Positions 37,923 to 45,218 of a stretch of DNA of 64,000 nucleotides are shown here, piece by piece. The DNA comes from MFD01213-c1 sp963704405 (lineage in GTDB: Bacteria > Planctomycetota > Phycisphaerae > Tepidisphaerales > Tepidisphaeraceae), in the NCBI GenBank assembly GCA_963704405.1, contig OY969903.1, forward strand, positions 1,798,001 through 1,862,000, given 5' to 3'. The notes under the pieces are model-generated. The model saw only the letters and a list, made by a program, of their open reading frames with translations. It did not search any database and had not been told where the DNA came from. Each line of letters starts with the position of its first letter. Within the stretch, counting starts at the first letter, position 1. Both the position numbers and the translations under genes were made by a program.

Positions 37923-39101
37923 ATGGCCCAAGCCGTCTCCTCAACCACCGCGCTCCCCTTCACGCACCACGCCGCCTTCTCTCTTTCAATTGATTTCGAC
38001 GCATTTCTAAAACAGATCCCCGCCAAATGGGTCATCTATCTGCTCACTGATGAGAACGACTGCCCGATCCAGCTTCTCTGTGTTAAAAATCTTCGTTACA
38101 GCCTCAAGCGCCGTCTCGGCGGCGAAGAAACGATCGGCCCCACTCGCCGGGTGAACTACCGCGACCTCGTCCGCAACATTCATTATCGCCGAGTCGACAG
38201 CGCCTTCGAGGCCGACTGGCTTTATTACGAAGCCGCTCGCGCGCTCTTTCCCGAAACCTATCAGGGCATGGTCGGCTTCCGGCCTGCGTGGTTCATACAC
38301 GTCAACCCTGCCGCCAACTTCCCGCGATACACTAAAACCGTGGACCTTTCTGCCCGCGCCGGCCAATTCATTGGCCCGATTGAAGATAAGCATGCCGCCG
38401 GGAAACTGATTCAGATCGCCGAAGACGCCTTCGACCTCTGCCGCTACTACAACATCCTCATCGAAGCCCCGCACGGCCATGCCTGCGCCTACAAGGAAAT
38501 GGGCAAATGCCCCGCCCCCTGCGACGGTTCTATTTCGATAACGCAATATCGCCGGCTGATTGAGTGGAGCGCAACGGTCCTGGTCGATCCCCAAGATTAC
38601 ATTCGCGAGCAAACCCGCCGTATGCAGCAAGCCGCCGGCGAGCTACGCTTCGAAACGGCGGCCAAAATCAAAGCCTATATCGATCAACTCTCGCAACTAG
38701 CCAAGGGCCCCTTTCGCCACACCGCCCGCCTGGAAGATTTCCAATATCTTTCCTTTCAGCGCGGCCCCCGCCCTCAGACGGCAAAACTCATTCTGATCAC
38801 CCCCGGTCAAATCCAGGAAATTCTCGGCCTGATTGCCGAATCCTTTCATCCGTCCGAAATCATGCGCATTGCGCTGACCATCGCCGGCGAATCCAAAAAT
38901 GAAATAGTGCAGGAATCCGCCGAGCGCATCGGCATTGTTGCCCACCACCTCTTCACCTCCAAAGCCACCCACGGCGTGTTTCTTCCCCTGGAGTCGCTGG
39001 ACGAAAAATCCCTCACCAAAGCGTGGCGCGATCTTCAAAAACAAAAAGAGCCCGAAGAACCCGAAGGGGAAGGCGTCCTCAAAGAACTGCAGGCGATGTG
39101 A
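37923..39101 (+). CDS. UvrC-like protein: degenerate GIY-YIG, four-Cys cluster and UVR motif
   Basis: About 390 residues, aligning with the N-terminal half of UvrC. The GIY-YIG region is WVIYLLTDEND...LLCVKNLRYSLKRRL: the KNLR arginine is kept, but YVG has become LCV. A Cys-x14-Cys-x7-Cys-x3-Cys cluster (DLCRYY ... HACAYKEMGKCPAPCDG) matches the UvrC cysteine cluster except for a longer first spacing. A UVR motif follows (MQQAAGELRFETAAKIKAYI). The UvrC RNase H and helix-hairpin-helix domains are absent. The start at 37923 is preferred; an ATG at 37857 would add 22 residues without domain character. Probably DNA-repair related, but catalytic ability is doubtful. Confidence 0.75.
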   Translation: MAQAVSSTTALPFTHHAAFSLSIDFDAFLKQIPAKWVIYLLTDENDCPIQLLCVKNLRYSLKRRLGGEETIGPTRRVNYRDLVRNIHYRRVDSAFEADWLYYEAARALFPETYQGMVGFRPAWFIHVNPAANFPRYTKTVDLSARAGQFIGPIEDKHAAGKLIQIAEDAFDLCRYYNILIEAPHGHACAYKEMGKCPAPCDGSISITQYRRLIEWSATVLVDPQDYIREQTRRMQQAAGELRFETAAKIKAYIDQLSQLAKGPFRHTARLEDFQYLSFQRGPRPQTAKLILITPGQIQEILGLIAESFHPSEIMRIALTIAGESKNEIVQESAERIGIVAHHLFTSKATHGVFLPLESLDEKSLTKAWRDLQKQKEPEEPEGEGVLKELQAM

Positions 39102-39154
39102 AGGCGCGACCGCCTGAAGGCGATCAATGCTGATGTTGCTGCATCCGCACGCAC

Positions 39155-41242
39155 TTATTCGAGATATGTATAACCTTCCAACCCATTCTCATAAAACTTC
39201 AGCAGCACCCGGGATTCATCGATCGTGAGCTTCTGATCCCGCAGCGCACGCTCGACGCTCTTTCGCATTGCACGCTTCAGATCATCTGCCGAGAACTGAA
39301 CGTACTGCAGCACTTCGCGGACGGTGTCCCCTTCGACGACTTCATCAACCGTGAATCGGCCGGTTTCGTCGATGCTCACATGCACGGCGTTGGTGTCGCC
39401 GAGCAGGTTGTGGAGGTCGCCGAGGATTTCCTGATAGGCGCCGACAAGGAAGGTTGCGAGGAAATAGTCGTTGCCGTCGTAAGCGTGAAGTTCGAGGACG
39501 CTTTTCACCCGGCGCCGGTCGATGAAGCGATCGACCTTGCCGTCGGAATCGCAGGTGATGTCCGCCAGAATCCCGCGGCAAGTGGGTTCTTCCGCTAGCT
39601 TGTGGATCGGCATGATGGGGAAAAGCTGATCGATCGCCCAACTGTCGGGCATGGATTGGAAGATCGAGTAGTTGCAGAAATACGTGTCGGAAAGCATCGC
39701 CTCCAGGCCTTCGAATTCATCCGGCACGTAATCGAGCCGGCGGATGATCTGAAGCACCTTCGAGCAGATGGCGAAGAACAACCGCTCGGCCAGGCTGCGA
39801 TGTTCCAGCGAGCAATACCCGAGGCTGAACAGGTTCAGCACCGCATCCTTGCTGATCTGGGCGTCGTGGTAATATTCCATGAAATTTCGGTTATCGATGC
39901 CGGCGTAGGTATCAAACAGATTTACCACCGGCGCCGGCATTTCTTCGCGCTGTTCCGGCGTCAGCGCCTGCGGCACATCAAAGCGGGCGAAGCCGCTCCA
40001 ACCGAGCACGTTGAACACCAGCACGCTGTGATGCGCGACCATCGCCCGGCCGGATTCGCTGATGATGGTCGGATGCTCGACATCGCACTGGTCGCAGATT
40101 TCCTTGACGTGGAAGACGACGTCGTTGGCGTATTCCTGCAGGCCGTAGTTCACGCTGGAACCGAAATCCGTATGGGAGCCGTCGTAGTCAACGCCGAGTC
40201 CACCGCCGACGTCGATGTATTTCAGACCGGCGCCAAGCCGCTGCATTTCAACGTACACGCGAACCAGTTCGATGATCGCGTGTTTGATGTTACGGATATT
40301 GTTGATCTGGCTGCCGAGATGGAAGTGCAGCAAATTGAGGCAATCCCCCATGCCGTTGCGGCGGAGGTATTCCAGCGCCTCCATCACCTCCGAAATAAAC
40401 AGCCCGAACTTGCTCCGCACACCGCCTGACTGTTCCCACCGTCCAGCGCCTTTGGCGGCGAGCTTCACGCGCACGCCGATGCTTGGTTTGACATTGTGAA
40501 GCTTTGAATACTTCACGATCAGTTCCAGCTCGCTGAATTTCTCGACGACCGGAATAATGTTCTTGCCGATCTTCGTCGCCAGGATCACGGCTTCGATGAA
40601 TTCATCATCCTTAAAGCCGTTGCAGATGATCGGTGTGTTGTCGTCTTCCACCAGCGCAAGCACCGCCAGCAGTTCCGGCTTGCTGCCGGCTTCCAGACCG
40701 AAGCCGTATTCCTTGCCGAATTCCTTGATCTCCTCAACGACGTGTCGTTGCTGATTCACCTTGATGGGATAGACGCAGCGGTATTCGCCTTTGTAATCGT
40801 GGTCGCGGATGGCGTTGGCAAATGCCTGGTGCAGCTTGCCGACGCGATGGCGCAGAATGTCTGTGAAGCGGACGAGGATCGGCAGCGCGATGTCGCGCTC
40901 GCGCAATTCGTCGATCAGTTTTTTCAGGTCGACGCTGATCTCTGGTTTTTGTGTGGGATGCACGGCGACGTGGCCGTCGCCGTTGATCGAGAAATAGCCA
41001 TTGCCCCATTGCTGGATGCCATAAAGTCGGGCGCTATCCTGGATAGACCAGGGTCCGGGCGCAGTGTTGGCGTCGTTTCCATTGGGAGGGGCAATGGGGA
41101 CGGCGGTCGCAGCACCCCCGTTGGCCGATACTCCGGCTGTCCCTGGCGACGACGCGTGCTTTGGCTTGTTGGGGCCGGTGGTGTCTCCGGTGAGCCGTTC
41201 TTCGGAACCGATTTGGCCCTGCAGGTCGACGGAAGTTGTCAT
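39155..41242 (-). CDS. speA: Biosynthetic arginine decarboxylase
   Basis: PLP enzyme of fold type III converting arginine to agmatine, 695 residues. The start at 41242 has GAGGAG upstream; a reading from 41326 adds 28 unlikely residues. The N-terminal 65 residues are low-complexity (Ala/Gly/Pro/Asn). The PLP lysine is Lys161 in YPIKVNQQRHV. Further signatures are GFKDDEFIEAVILA, the glycine-rich IDVGGGLGVDYDGSH and the substrate-binding NLFSLGYCSLEHRSLAERLF region. It is the last gene of the polyamine cluster and supplies the agmatine used by the two enzymes upstream. Confidence 0.97.
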   Translation of the reverse strand: MTTSVDLQGQIGSEERLTGDTTGPNKPKHASSPGTAGVSANGGAATAVPIAPPNGNDANTAPGPWSIQDSARLYGIQQWGNGYFSINGDGHVAVHPTQKPEISVDLKKLIDELRERDIALPILVRFTDILRHRVGKLHQAFANAIRDHDYKGEYRCVYPIKVNQQRHVVEEIKEFGKEYGFGLEAGSKPELLAVLALVEDDNTPIICNGFKDDEFIEAVILATKIGKNIIPVVEKFSELELIVKYSKLHNVKPSIGVRVKLAAKGAGRWEQSGGVRSKFGLFISEVMEALEYLRRNGMGDCLNLLHFHLGSQINNIRNIKHAIIELVRVYVEMQRLGAGLKYIDVGGGLGVDYDGSHTDFGSSVNYGLQEYANDVVFHVKEICDQCDVEHPTIISESGRAMVAHHSVLVFNVLGWSGFARFDVPQALTPEQREEMPAPVVNLFDTYAGIDNRNFMEYYHDAQISKDAVLNLFSLGYCSLEHRSLAERLFFAICSKVLQIIRRLDYVPDEFEGLEAMLSDTYFCNYSIFQSMPDSWAIDQLFPIMPIHKLAEEPTCRGILADITCDSDGKVDRFIDRRRVKSVLELHAYDGNDYFLATFLVGAYQEILGDLHNLLGDTNAVHVSIDETGRFTVDEVVEGDTVREVLQYVQFSADDLKRAMRKSVERALRDQKLTIDESRVLLKFYENGLEGYTYLE

Positions 41243-41412
41243 CTTTGCGTTTCTACTCCTCAGAGGTTCAGCGGCAATCTGCCCATCAGGGCACGCGTCG
41301 TGGCGCTGACGCAACTGCCGTTCCACAATCCTAACATGTACACGCCAATGTCAAACAAGAAGTGGAATAAATTTACACAGGATTAACATAGCCGACACCC
41401 CATCCACCCCGC

Positions 41413-42537
41413 TCAAACCCGCGGCTGCTGCTGGCTCAGGCAATGGATCGCGCCCAGGCCCCAGATCAGTTCCACACAGTCGATTCCGATCACGCGATGT
41501 TCAGGCAAATGCTGCTGAAGAATTTCGATTGCCCGTCGATCATTTTTGCGGTGGCGATAGGTGGGGACGAGCAACGCGCCATTGATGAAATAAAAGTTCA
41601 CATACGTTGCCGGCAGCCGCTGGCCGTCATGTTCGACAACGCCGGGCATGGGAATTTCGATGATCTGGAATGGCCGGCCTTCCTGATCTCTCAGCTTCTC
41701 TAATTGTTTTCGAGCGGACTTCAGCGTTTTGAAGTTCGCGTCTTTCGGATCGTCTTCAACACCGACGACGATCTGCGTCGGGCTGATGAAGCGGGCGAGA
41801 TCGTCGATGTGGCCATCGGTGTCGTCCCCTTCGATGCCCCCGGTGAGCCAGCAGACGTGGCGCTGGCCATAGTAATCTTTGAGGCATTGCTCGATTTCTT
41901 TTCTGGAGAGGCCGGGATTGCGGTTTTTGTTCAGCAGGCAGTCGGTGGTGGTTAAGACAGTGCCGGCGCCGTTGAATTCGACGCTGCCGCCTTCCATAAT
42001 CACTGCAGCACGGGCGCCTCGCCCGTGTCTGATACCGTCTGACACCGGCGAGGCGCCCGTGCTACCTGGATAAAACACCGGCAGTTTCAACTCCTCGGCA
42101 ATCCGCGTCGGCACCGCATCGTCATCATCATACGGCGGATATTTCCCGCCCCAGGCATTGAAGCCCCAATCCACAACGGCCACCTTCTTTTTCACCCGAT
42201 TCACCACAAACGCCGGCCCATGATCGCGGCACCAGCTTTCGTTGGTCTTGATGTGATGAAAAAAAATATTCTTCAGCGGGCAGCCATGCTCCTTCAACTG
42301 CCGGCGGACGATGCGTTCGTAATTGCCGTTGGGAACATTGATATGCACTTGCTCTCGCGATGCGATCTCGCGAAAGATGCGGGCAAGGTTTTCCGGGACC
42401 GTGTGATATTTATCAGGAAAAGAAATTCCCTCCGGCCGCGGCCATGAGAACCAGGTGGCTGCGTGAGACTCCCACTCGGCGGGGAAAGTGTAGCCGAGCG
42501 ACGCAGGGGTTTGCGGAAGAATTTTGAGTTTAGGCAT
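41413..42537 (-). CDS. aguA: Agmatine deiminase
   Basis: Hydrolyses agmatine to N-carbamoylputrescine and ammonia, 374 residues, pentein (PPAD) fold. The catalytic Cys366 is in GAIHCLSQQQ, the catalytic His in TDGHIDDLARF, and the conserved EGGSVEFNG and TTDCLLNKNRNPGLS segments are present. Between FYP and IMEGGS there is an in-frame insertion of about 21 residues (STGASPVSDG, then HGRGARAA) encoded by a 57-base palindrome; agmatine deiminases normally run directly from the strand to EGGS here. Frame and active-site motifs are intact, so the enzyme probably still works. speA follows after 170 bases and the small-gene pair ends nine bases upstream. Confidence 0.95.
   Translation of the reverse strand: MPKLKILPQTPASLGYTFPAEWESHAATWFSWPRPEGISFPDKYHTVPENLARIFREIASREQVHINVPNGNYERIVRRQLKEHGCPLKNIFFHHIKTNESWCRDHGPAFVVNRVKKKVAVVDWGFNAWGGKYPPYDDDDAVPTRIAEELKLPVFYPGSTGASPVSDGIRHGRGARAAVIMEGGSVEFNGAGTVLTTTDCLLNKNRNPGLSRKEIEQCLKDYYGQRHVCWLTGGIEGDDTDGHIDDLARFISPTQIVVGVEDDPKDANFKTLKSARKQLEKLRDQEGRPFQIIEIPMPGVVEHDGQRLPATYVNFYFINGALLVPTYRHRKNDRRAIEILQQHLPEHRVIGIDCVELIWGLGAIHCLSQQQPRV
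42007..42063. repeat. Palindromic element inserted in the aguA coding sequence
   Basis: Arms AGCACGGGCGCCTCGCC (42007-42023) and GGCGAGGCGCCCGTGCT (42047-42063) are perfectly complementary over 17 bp; the 23-base loop contains a further GTGTC/GACAC pairing. It encodes TGASPV and GRGARAA-type peptides, typical of protein-embedded palindromic repeats, and adds a multiple of three bases to aguA. Confidence 0.85.
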
Positions 42538-42545
42538 GAAAGATT

Positions 42546-42773
42546 CTAAGTGGCGGCCAGTACCCGTCGCACGGGTGGAGTAAGCCGAACCGGAGCGAAG
42601 AAGGATTTGGGATAGAGGTAATCTTCCCCCGATTCATCGATTACCCGAATGAATTCGACCTTTGAAGCTGCTGCGTCCGGCACAATGCGGTACAGCTTCC
42701 GAAGCTCCAGCGCTTCCGGATAGCCGTCGTTTTCTATGCATACCATAAAGCGAACTGGAGTTTTTTTTGTCAT
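42546..42773 (-). CDS. Small uncharacterised protein, member 2 of a two-gene module
   Basis: A 75-residue acidic-to-neutral protein: VCIENDGYPEALELRKLYRI, then VIDESGEDYLYPKSFFAPV. Its ATG overlaps the stop of the preceding small gene by four bases (42770-42773), so the two are translationally coupled. The pattern (short strand, LELRKLY, then DESGEDYLYP) is one I associate with small conserved hypothetical proteins that occur with a partner like the next entry; no function is known to me. The stop lies nine bases before the aguA start, so it belongs to the putrescine operon. Toxin-antitoxin or regulatory roles are guesses. Confidence 0.7.
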   Translation of the reverse strand: MTKKTPVRFMVCIENDGYPEALELRKLYRIVPDAAASKVEFIRVIDESGEDYLYPKSFFAPVRLTPPVRRVLAAT

Positions 42774-43021
42774 GGCAGTTGCTCAAGCAATCTCTTGATC
42801 TTCATTTTACGTCGGCCAATCCCATGCGCTTCATACCAATGTACCTCGGCTTGAAACAGCAAGCCATTTTCAAAACGGATTACCGCCGTTCCTTTGAGCT
42901 TGCGCCATCGGCCGTGGCCAAACAGCTTGCGAAGGTTCTGGAGTTCGCGAATGCCTTTATTGACAGCGATTGACTGTACGTCCTGGATTTGGCCGACTAT
43001 CTCGAAGCGAGCCGAGTCCAT
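42770..43021 (-). CDS. Small uncharacterised protein, member 1 of a two-gene module
   Basis: An 83-residue basic protein: SARFEIVGQIQDVQSIAVNK, GIRELQNLRKLFGHGRWRKL, KGTAVIRFENGL and EVHWYEAHGIGRRKMKIKRL. The WRKxKG and HWYEAHGIG(R/K) segments look strongly conserved in type and the C-terminus is Lys/Arg-rich, suggesting nucleic-acid or acidic-partner binding. It begins three bases after the aguB stop and overlaps the next small gene by four bases. The acidic/basic pairing of neighbours resembles toxin-antitoxin modules, but position inside a biosynthetic operon argues for caution. Confidence 0.7.
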   Translation of the reverse strand: MDSARFEIVGQIQDVQSIAVNKGIRELQNLRKLFGHGRWRKLKGTAVIRFENGLLFQAEVHWYEAHGIGRRKMKIKRLLEQLP

Positions 43022-43024
43022 GAA

Positions 43025-43969
43025 TTATTCCCCCGCATCCACAAACCGCTTCGTCAAATTGCCGTATGCATCGATCCGCCGATCGCGCAGGAACGGCCAA
43101 TGTGTGCGGCTGAATTCGACTTTTTCCAGGTCGCAGGGCACCACCATGACTTCTTCATTTTCAACTGACGCTTTTTTTACGATTTGGCCGTTTGGGGAGG
43201 CGATGAATGATTGGCCCCAGAACTGGATGCCTTCTTCGCTGACGGGTTTGCCGCGCGGGTCCAGGATGTGTTCGGCGCCGATACGGTTGGGGGAGACAAC
43301 ATAACAGCCGTTAGCGACGGCGTGGCTGCGTTGGATCAGTTCCCAGCTTTCATGCTGGGCGTGGCCGTACTCCTGTTTTTCGCTGGGGTGCCAGCCGATT
43401 GCGGTGGGATAGAAGAGGATCTCGGCGCCCTGCAGCGCGGTGAGGCGGGCGGCTTCGGGGTACCACTGATCCCAGCAGATCAGCACGCCGATTTTTCCGT
43501 GGGTGGTGTCCCAGGAGCGGAAGCCGGTGTCGCCGGGGGTGAAGTAGAACTTTTCGTAATAGAGCGGGTCGTCGGGGATGTGCATCTTGCGGTAGATGCC
43601 TTTGATCGTCCCGTCGGTTTCAATGATCGCGGCGGTGTTATGATAAAGCCCGGCGGCGCGCTTTTCGAACAGGCTGGCGATAATGACAGCCTTGTGCTTC
43701 TTCGCAATCTTTCCCAGGGCGTCGGTGCTTGGGCCGGGGATGGTCTCCGCTAATTTGAAGAAACGATGATCTTCAACCTGACAGAAATATTGGGAGCGGA
43801 ACATTTCCTGGGTGCAGATGATGTTCGCGCCGGCGCGGCCAGCCTGGTCAGCGAGGCGAACCTGGTTTTTCAGGTTTGCGTTCGGGTCGGCGGAGCAGGC
43901 CATCTGGGTTAGGCCAATGTTGACGACTCGGGTGGAGGGAGGGGCGGGAAATTTCTTTTTTGTGGGCAT
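43025..43969 (-). CDS. aguB: N-carbamoylputrescine amidohydrolase
   Basis: Nitrilase-superfamily enzyme hydrolysing N-carbamoylputrescine to putrescine, CO2 and ammonia, 314 residues from the ATG at 43969 (an ATG at 44011 would add a Pro-rich 14 residues). The catalytic triad is Glu55 in CTQEMF, Lys128 in YRKMHIPDD and Cys165 in ICWDQWYPEAAR. The substrate-specific segments FYFTPGDTGF and GQSFIASPNGQI match this subfamily. It is the first gene of the minus-strand operon aguB - two small genes - aguA - speA, which together form the complete agmatine route to putrescine. Confidence 0.95.
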   Translation of the reverse strand: MPTKKKFPAPPSTRVVNIGLTQMACSADPNANLKNQVRLADQAGRAGANIICTQEMFRSQYFCQVEDHRFFKLAETIPGPSTDALGKIAKKHKAVIIASLFEKRAAGLYHNTAAIIETDGTIKGIYRKMHIPDDPLYYEKFYFTPGDTGFRSWDTTHGKIGVLICWDQWYPEAARLTALQGAEILFYPTAIGWHPSEKQEYGHAQHESWELIQRSHAVANGCYVVSPNRIGAEHILDPRGKPVSEEGIQFWGQSFIASPNGQIVKKASVENEEVMVVPCDLEKVEFSRTHWPFLRDRRIDAYGNLTKRFVDAGE

Positions 43970-44295
43970 TGGATTGGGGGTGGATATAGCCGGGATTGGA
44001 GAGGCGGGCAAGGATTTTGATGCGGGGGAGAAATGCGCTGTTCAGACGCCGAGGAGGCAAGGTCGGAGGAGGAAGTTTTATTTTGGGCAGGGTGGCTGGC
44101 GCGCACAAGACCGCCGGAACTGCTGCGTCCGGGGCTTGTGGGTTGTGAATCGCGGGAGAGTTTATTTGGGAGCGATGAGCTATGGGGTTTTGAGGAAAAT
44201 GCACGAGCCGAGGCCCATGTCATGGTTAAGCTTTTTCAGCGGATGGCGTCATGATACAGTGACGATGCCTGACCGGTTTTGGCGGTAATGTAATG
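43970..44295. other. Intergenic region, no gene seen
   Basis: A 326-base spacer upstream of the putrescine operon and downstream of the terpene-cyclase-like gene. The strand is purine/pyrimidine biased (long G-rich runs on the plus strand near 43985-44110). It should hold the aguB promoter; no clear -10/-35 pair or operator could be picked out. Confidence 0.5.
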
Positions 44296-44904
44296 TTAGA
44301 GGGTACACGACCACAGGCTCTCCGTTTGAGGTTGGCGCTCCTGAGGTTTAATTCCACAGCGGAGGTTGGCGCGGCCCCAGAGTTTTTGGGTGTCAGGGTC
44401 TAAAGTGGATTCGTTTTGCTCAAACCACGCGAGCGCGCTGGAAAACCGGATGGATTGGCGGAATTCAGGACGGTCGCCCAGTTGGAGGAGGATGAAGGCG
44501 GATGCGAAGGCGTCGGCGGGCATTCGACGGATGGGGATGGCAGGCCAGATACCTTCGGGTTTTTGGAGGGCAGCGAGGTAGTCTAAGCCGCGCTCGATGG
44601 CGAGGCCGTTGCCTTGGCCGCAGGTTAGGGCGCGGATGCAGAGTGCGGTAGTCATGGGGTCGCCCCAACCGCCATCGGATTGCTGGTCATTAAGGACGGT
44701 TTGAAGGAGCCTGGTATAAAGGGGGACGTAGGATTGGGTGAGTTCATCCAGACGGATCACCGCCAAGGCGGCGGTGGGGGTGGGCCGGCCCAGTTCCATT
44801 TCCAAGCGAAGAGAAGCCTCCGGGCGGGCAGAGAGTAATTCGCGGAAAAGGCGGCCGAAGGCTTTGGAACCCCATAGGCGATCGATTTGGCGAACCGTAA
44901 TCAT
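44296..44904 (-). CDS. Prenyltransferase/squalene-cyclase-repeat-like protein
   Basis: A 202-residue helical protein with two QW-type repeats: NDQQSDGGWGDPMTTALCIR and YLAALQKPEGIWPAI. These resemble the alpha/alpha-barrel repeats of squalene-hopene cyclases and prenyltransferases, but it is far shorter (cyclases exceed 600 residues) and lacks a DXDD motif, so catalysis is unlikely. Probably a structural relative of unknown role. The start ATG at 44904 lies in a short AT-rich divergent spacer facing resB. No operon partner. Confidence 0.6.
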   Translation of the reverse strand: MITVRQIDRLWGSKAFGRLFRELLSARPEASLRLEMELGRPTPTAALAVIRLDELTQSYVPLYTRLLQTVLNDQQSDGGWGDPMTTALCIRALTCGQGNGLAIERGLDYLAALQKPEGIWPAIPIRRMPADAFASAFILLQLGDRPEFRQSIRFSSALAWFEQNESTLDPDTQKLWGRANLRCGIKPQERQPQTESLWSCTL

Positions 44905-45218
44905 TTTAACAATCCTTTGTTATCTGCCTGAACTCGTTAGGGAAGAGTATGCCTAACAGTTACCGGACTGTCAAGCGAATTGTTTTGAGAATTGCTGAGC
45001 TGGAAGGGGAAAGAGGGAACATTTCTGGACAAAGTGGGCATTCGCCTGGGGCGACGTGAAAAGAATTGTGCATAAGGGGGTGGTCCCCGCGATAAGCGAG
45101 TTTGCGGGGTTTGGGTGGGGTCTGCCCTCCACGGTGTAGAATTAACCCGAGTGGTTCGTACAATTCCGTCACGAAGTCGGTTTGCGGCGGATTTGCCGGG
45201 GTCGACTATCAGCCAACC
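44905..45218. other. Divergent spacer with an operator-like inverted repeat
   Basis: A 314-base region between two divergent genes. GTTAGG (44936-44941) and CCTAAC (44952-44957) form a small inverted repeat. A plus-strand open frame enters resB from 45102, but its first 39 codons show no membrane-protein character. Confidence 0.5.

Noticed and set aside
43848..44223. Pro/Ser-rich minus-strand open frames upstream of aguB
   Set aside because: They are composition artefacts of a G-rich spacer and overlap the aguB start.
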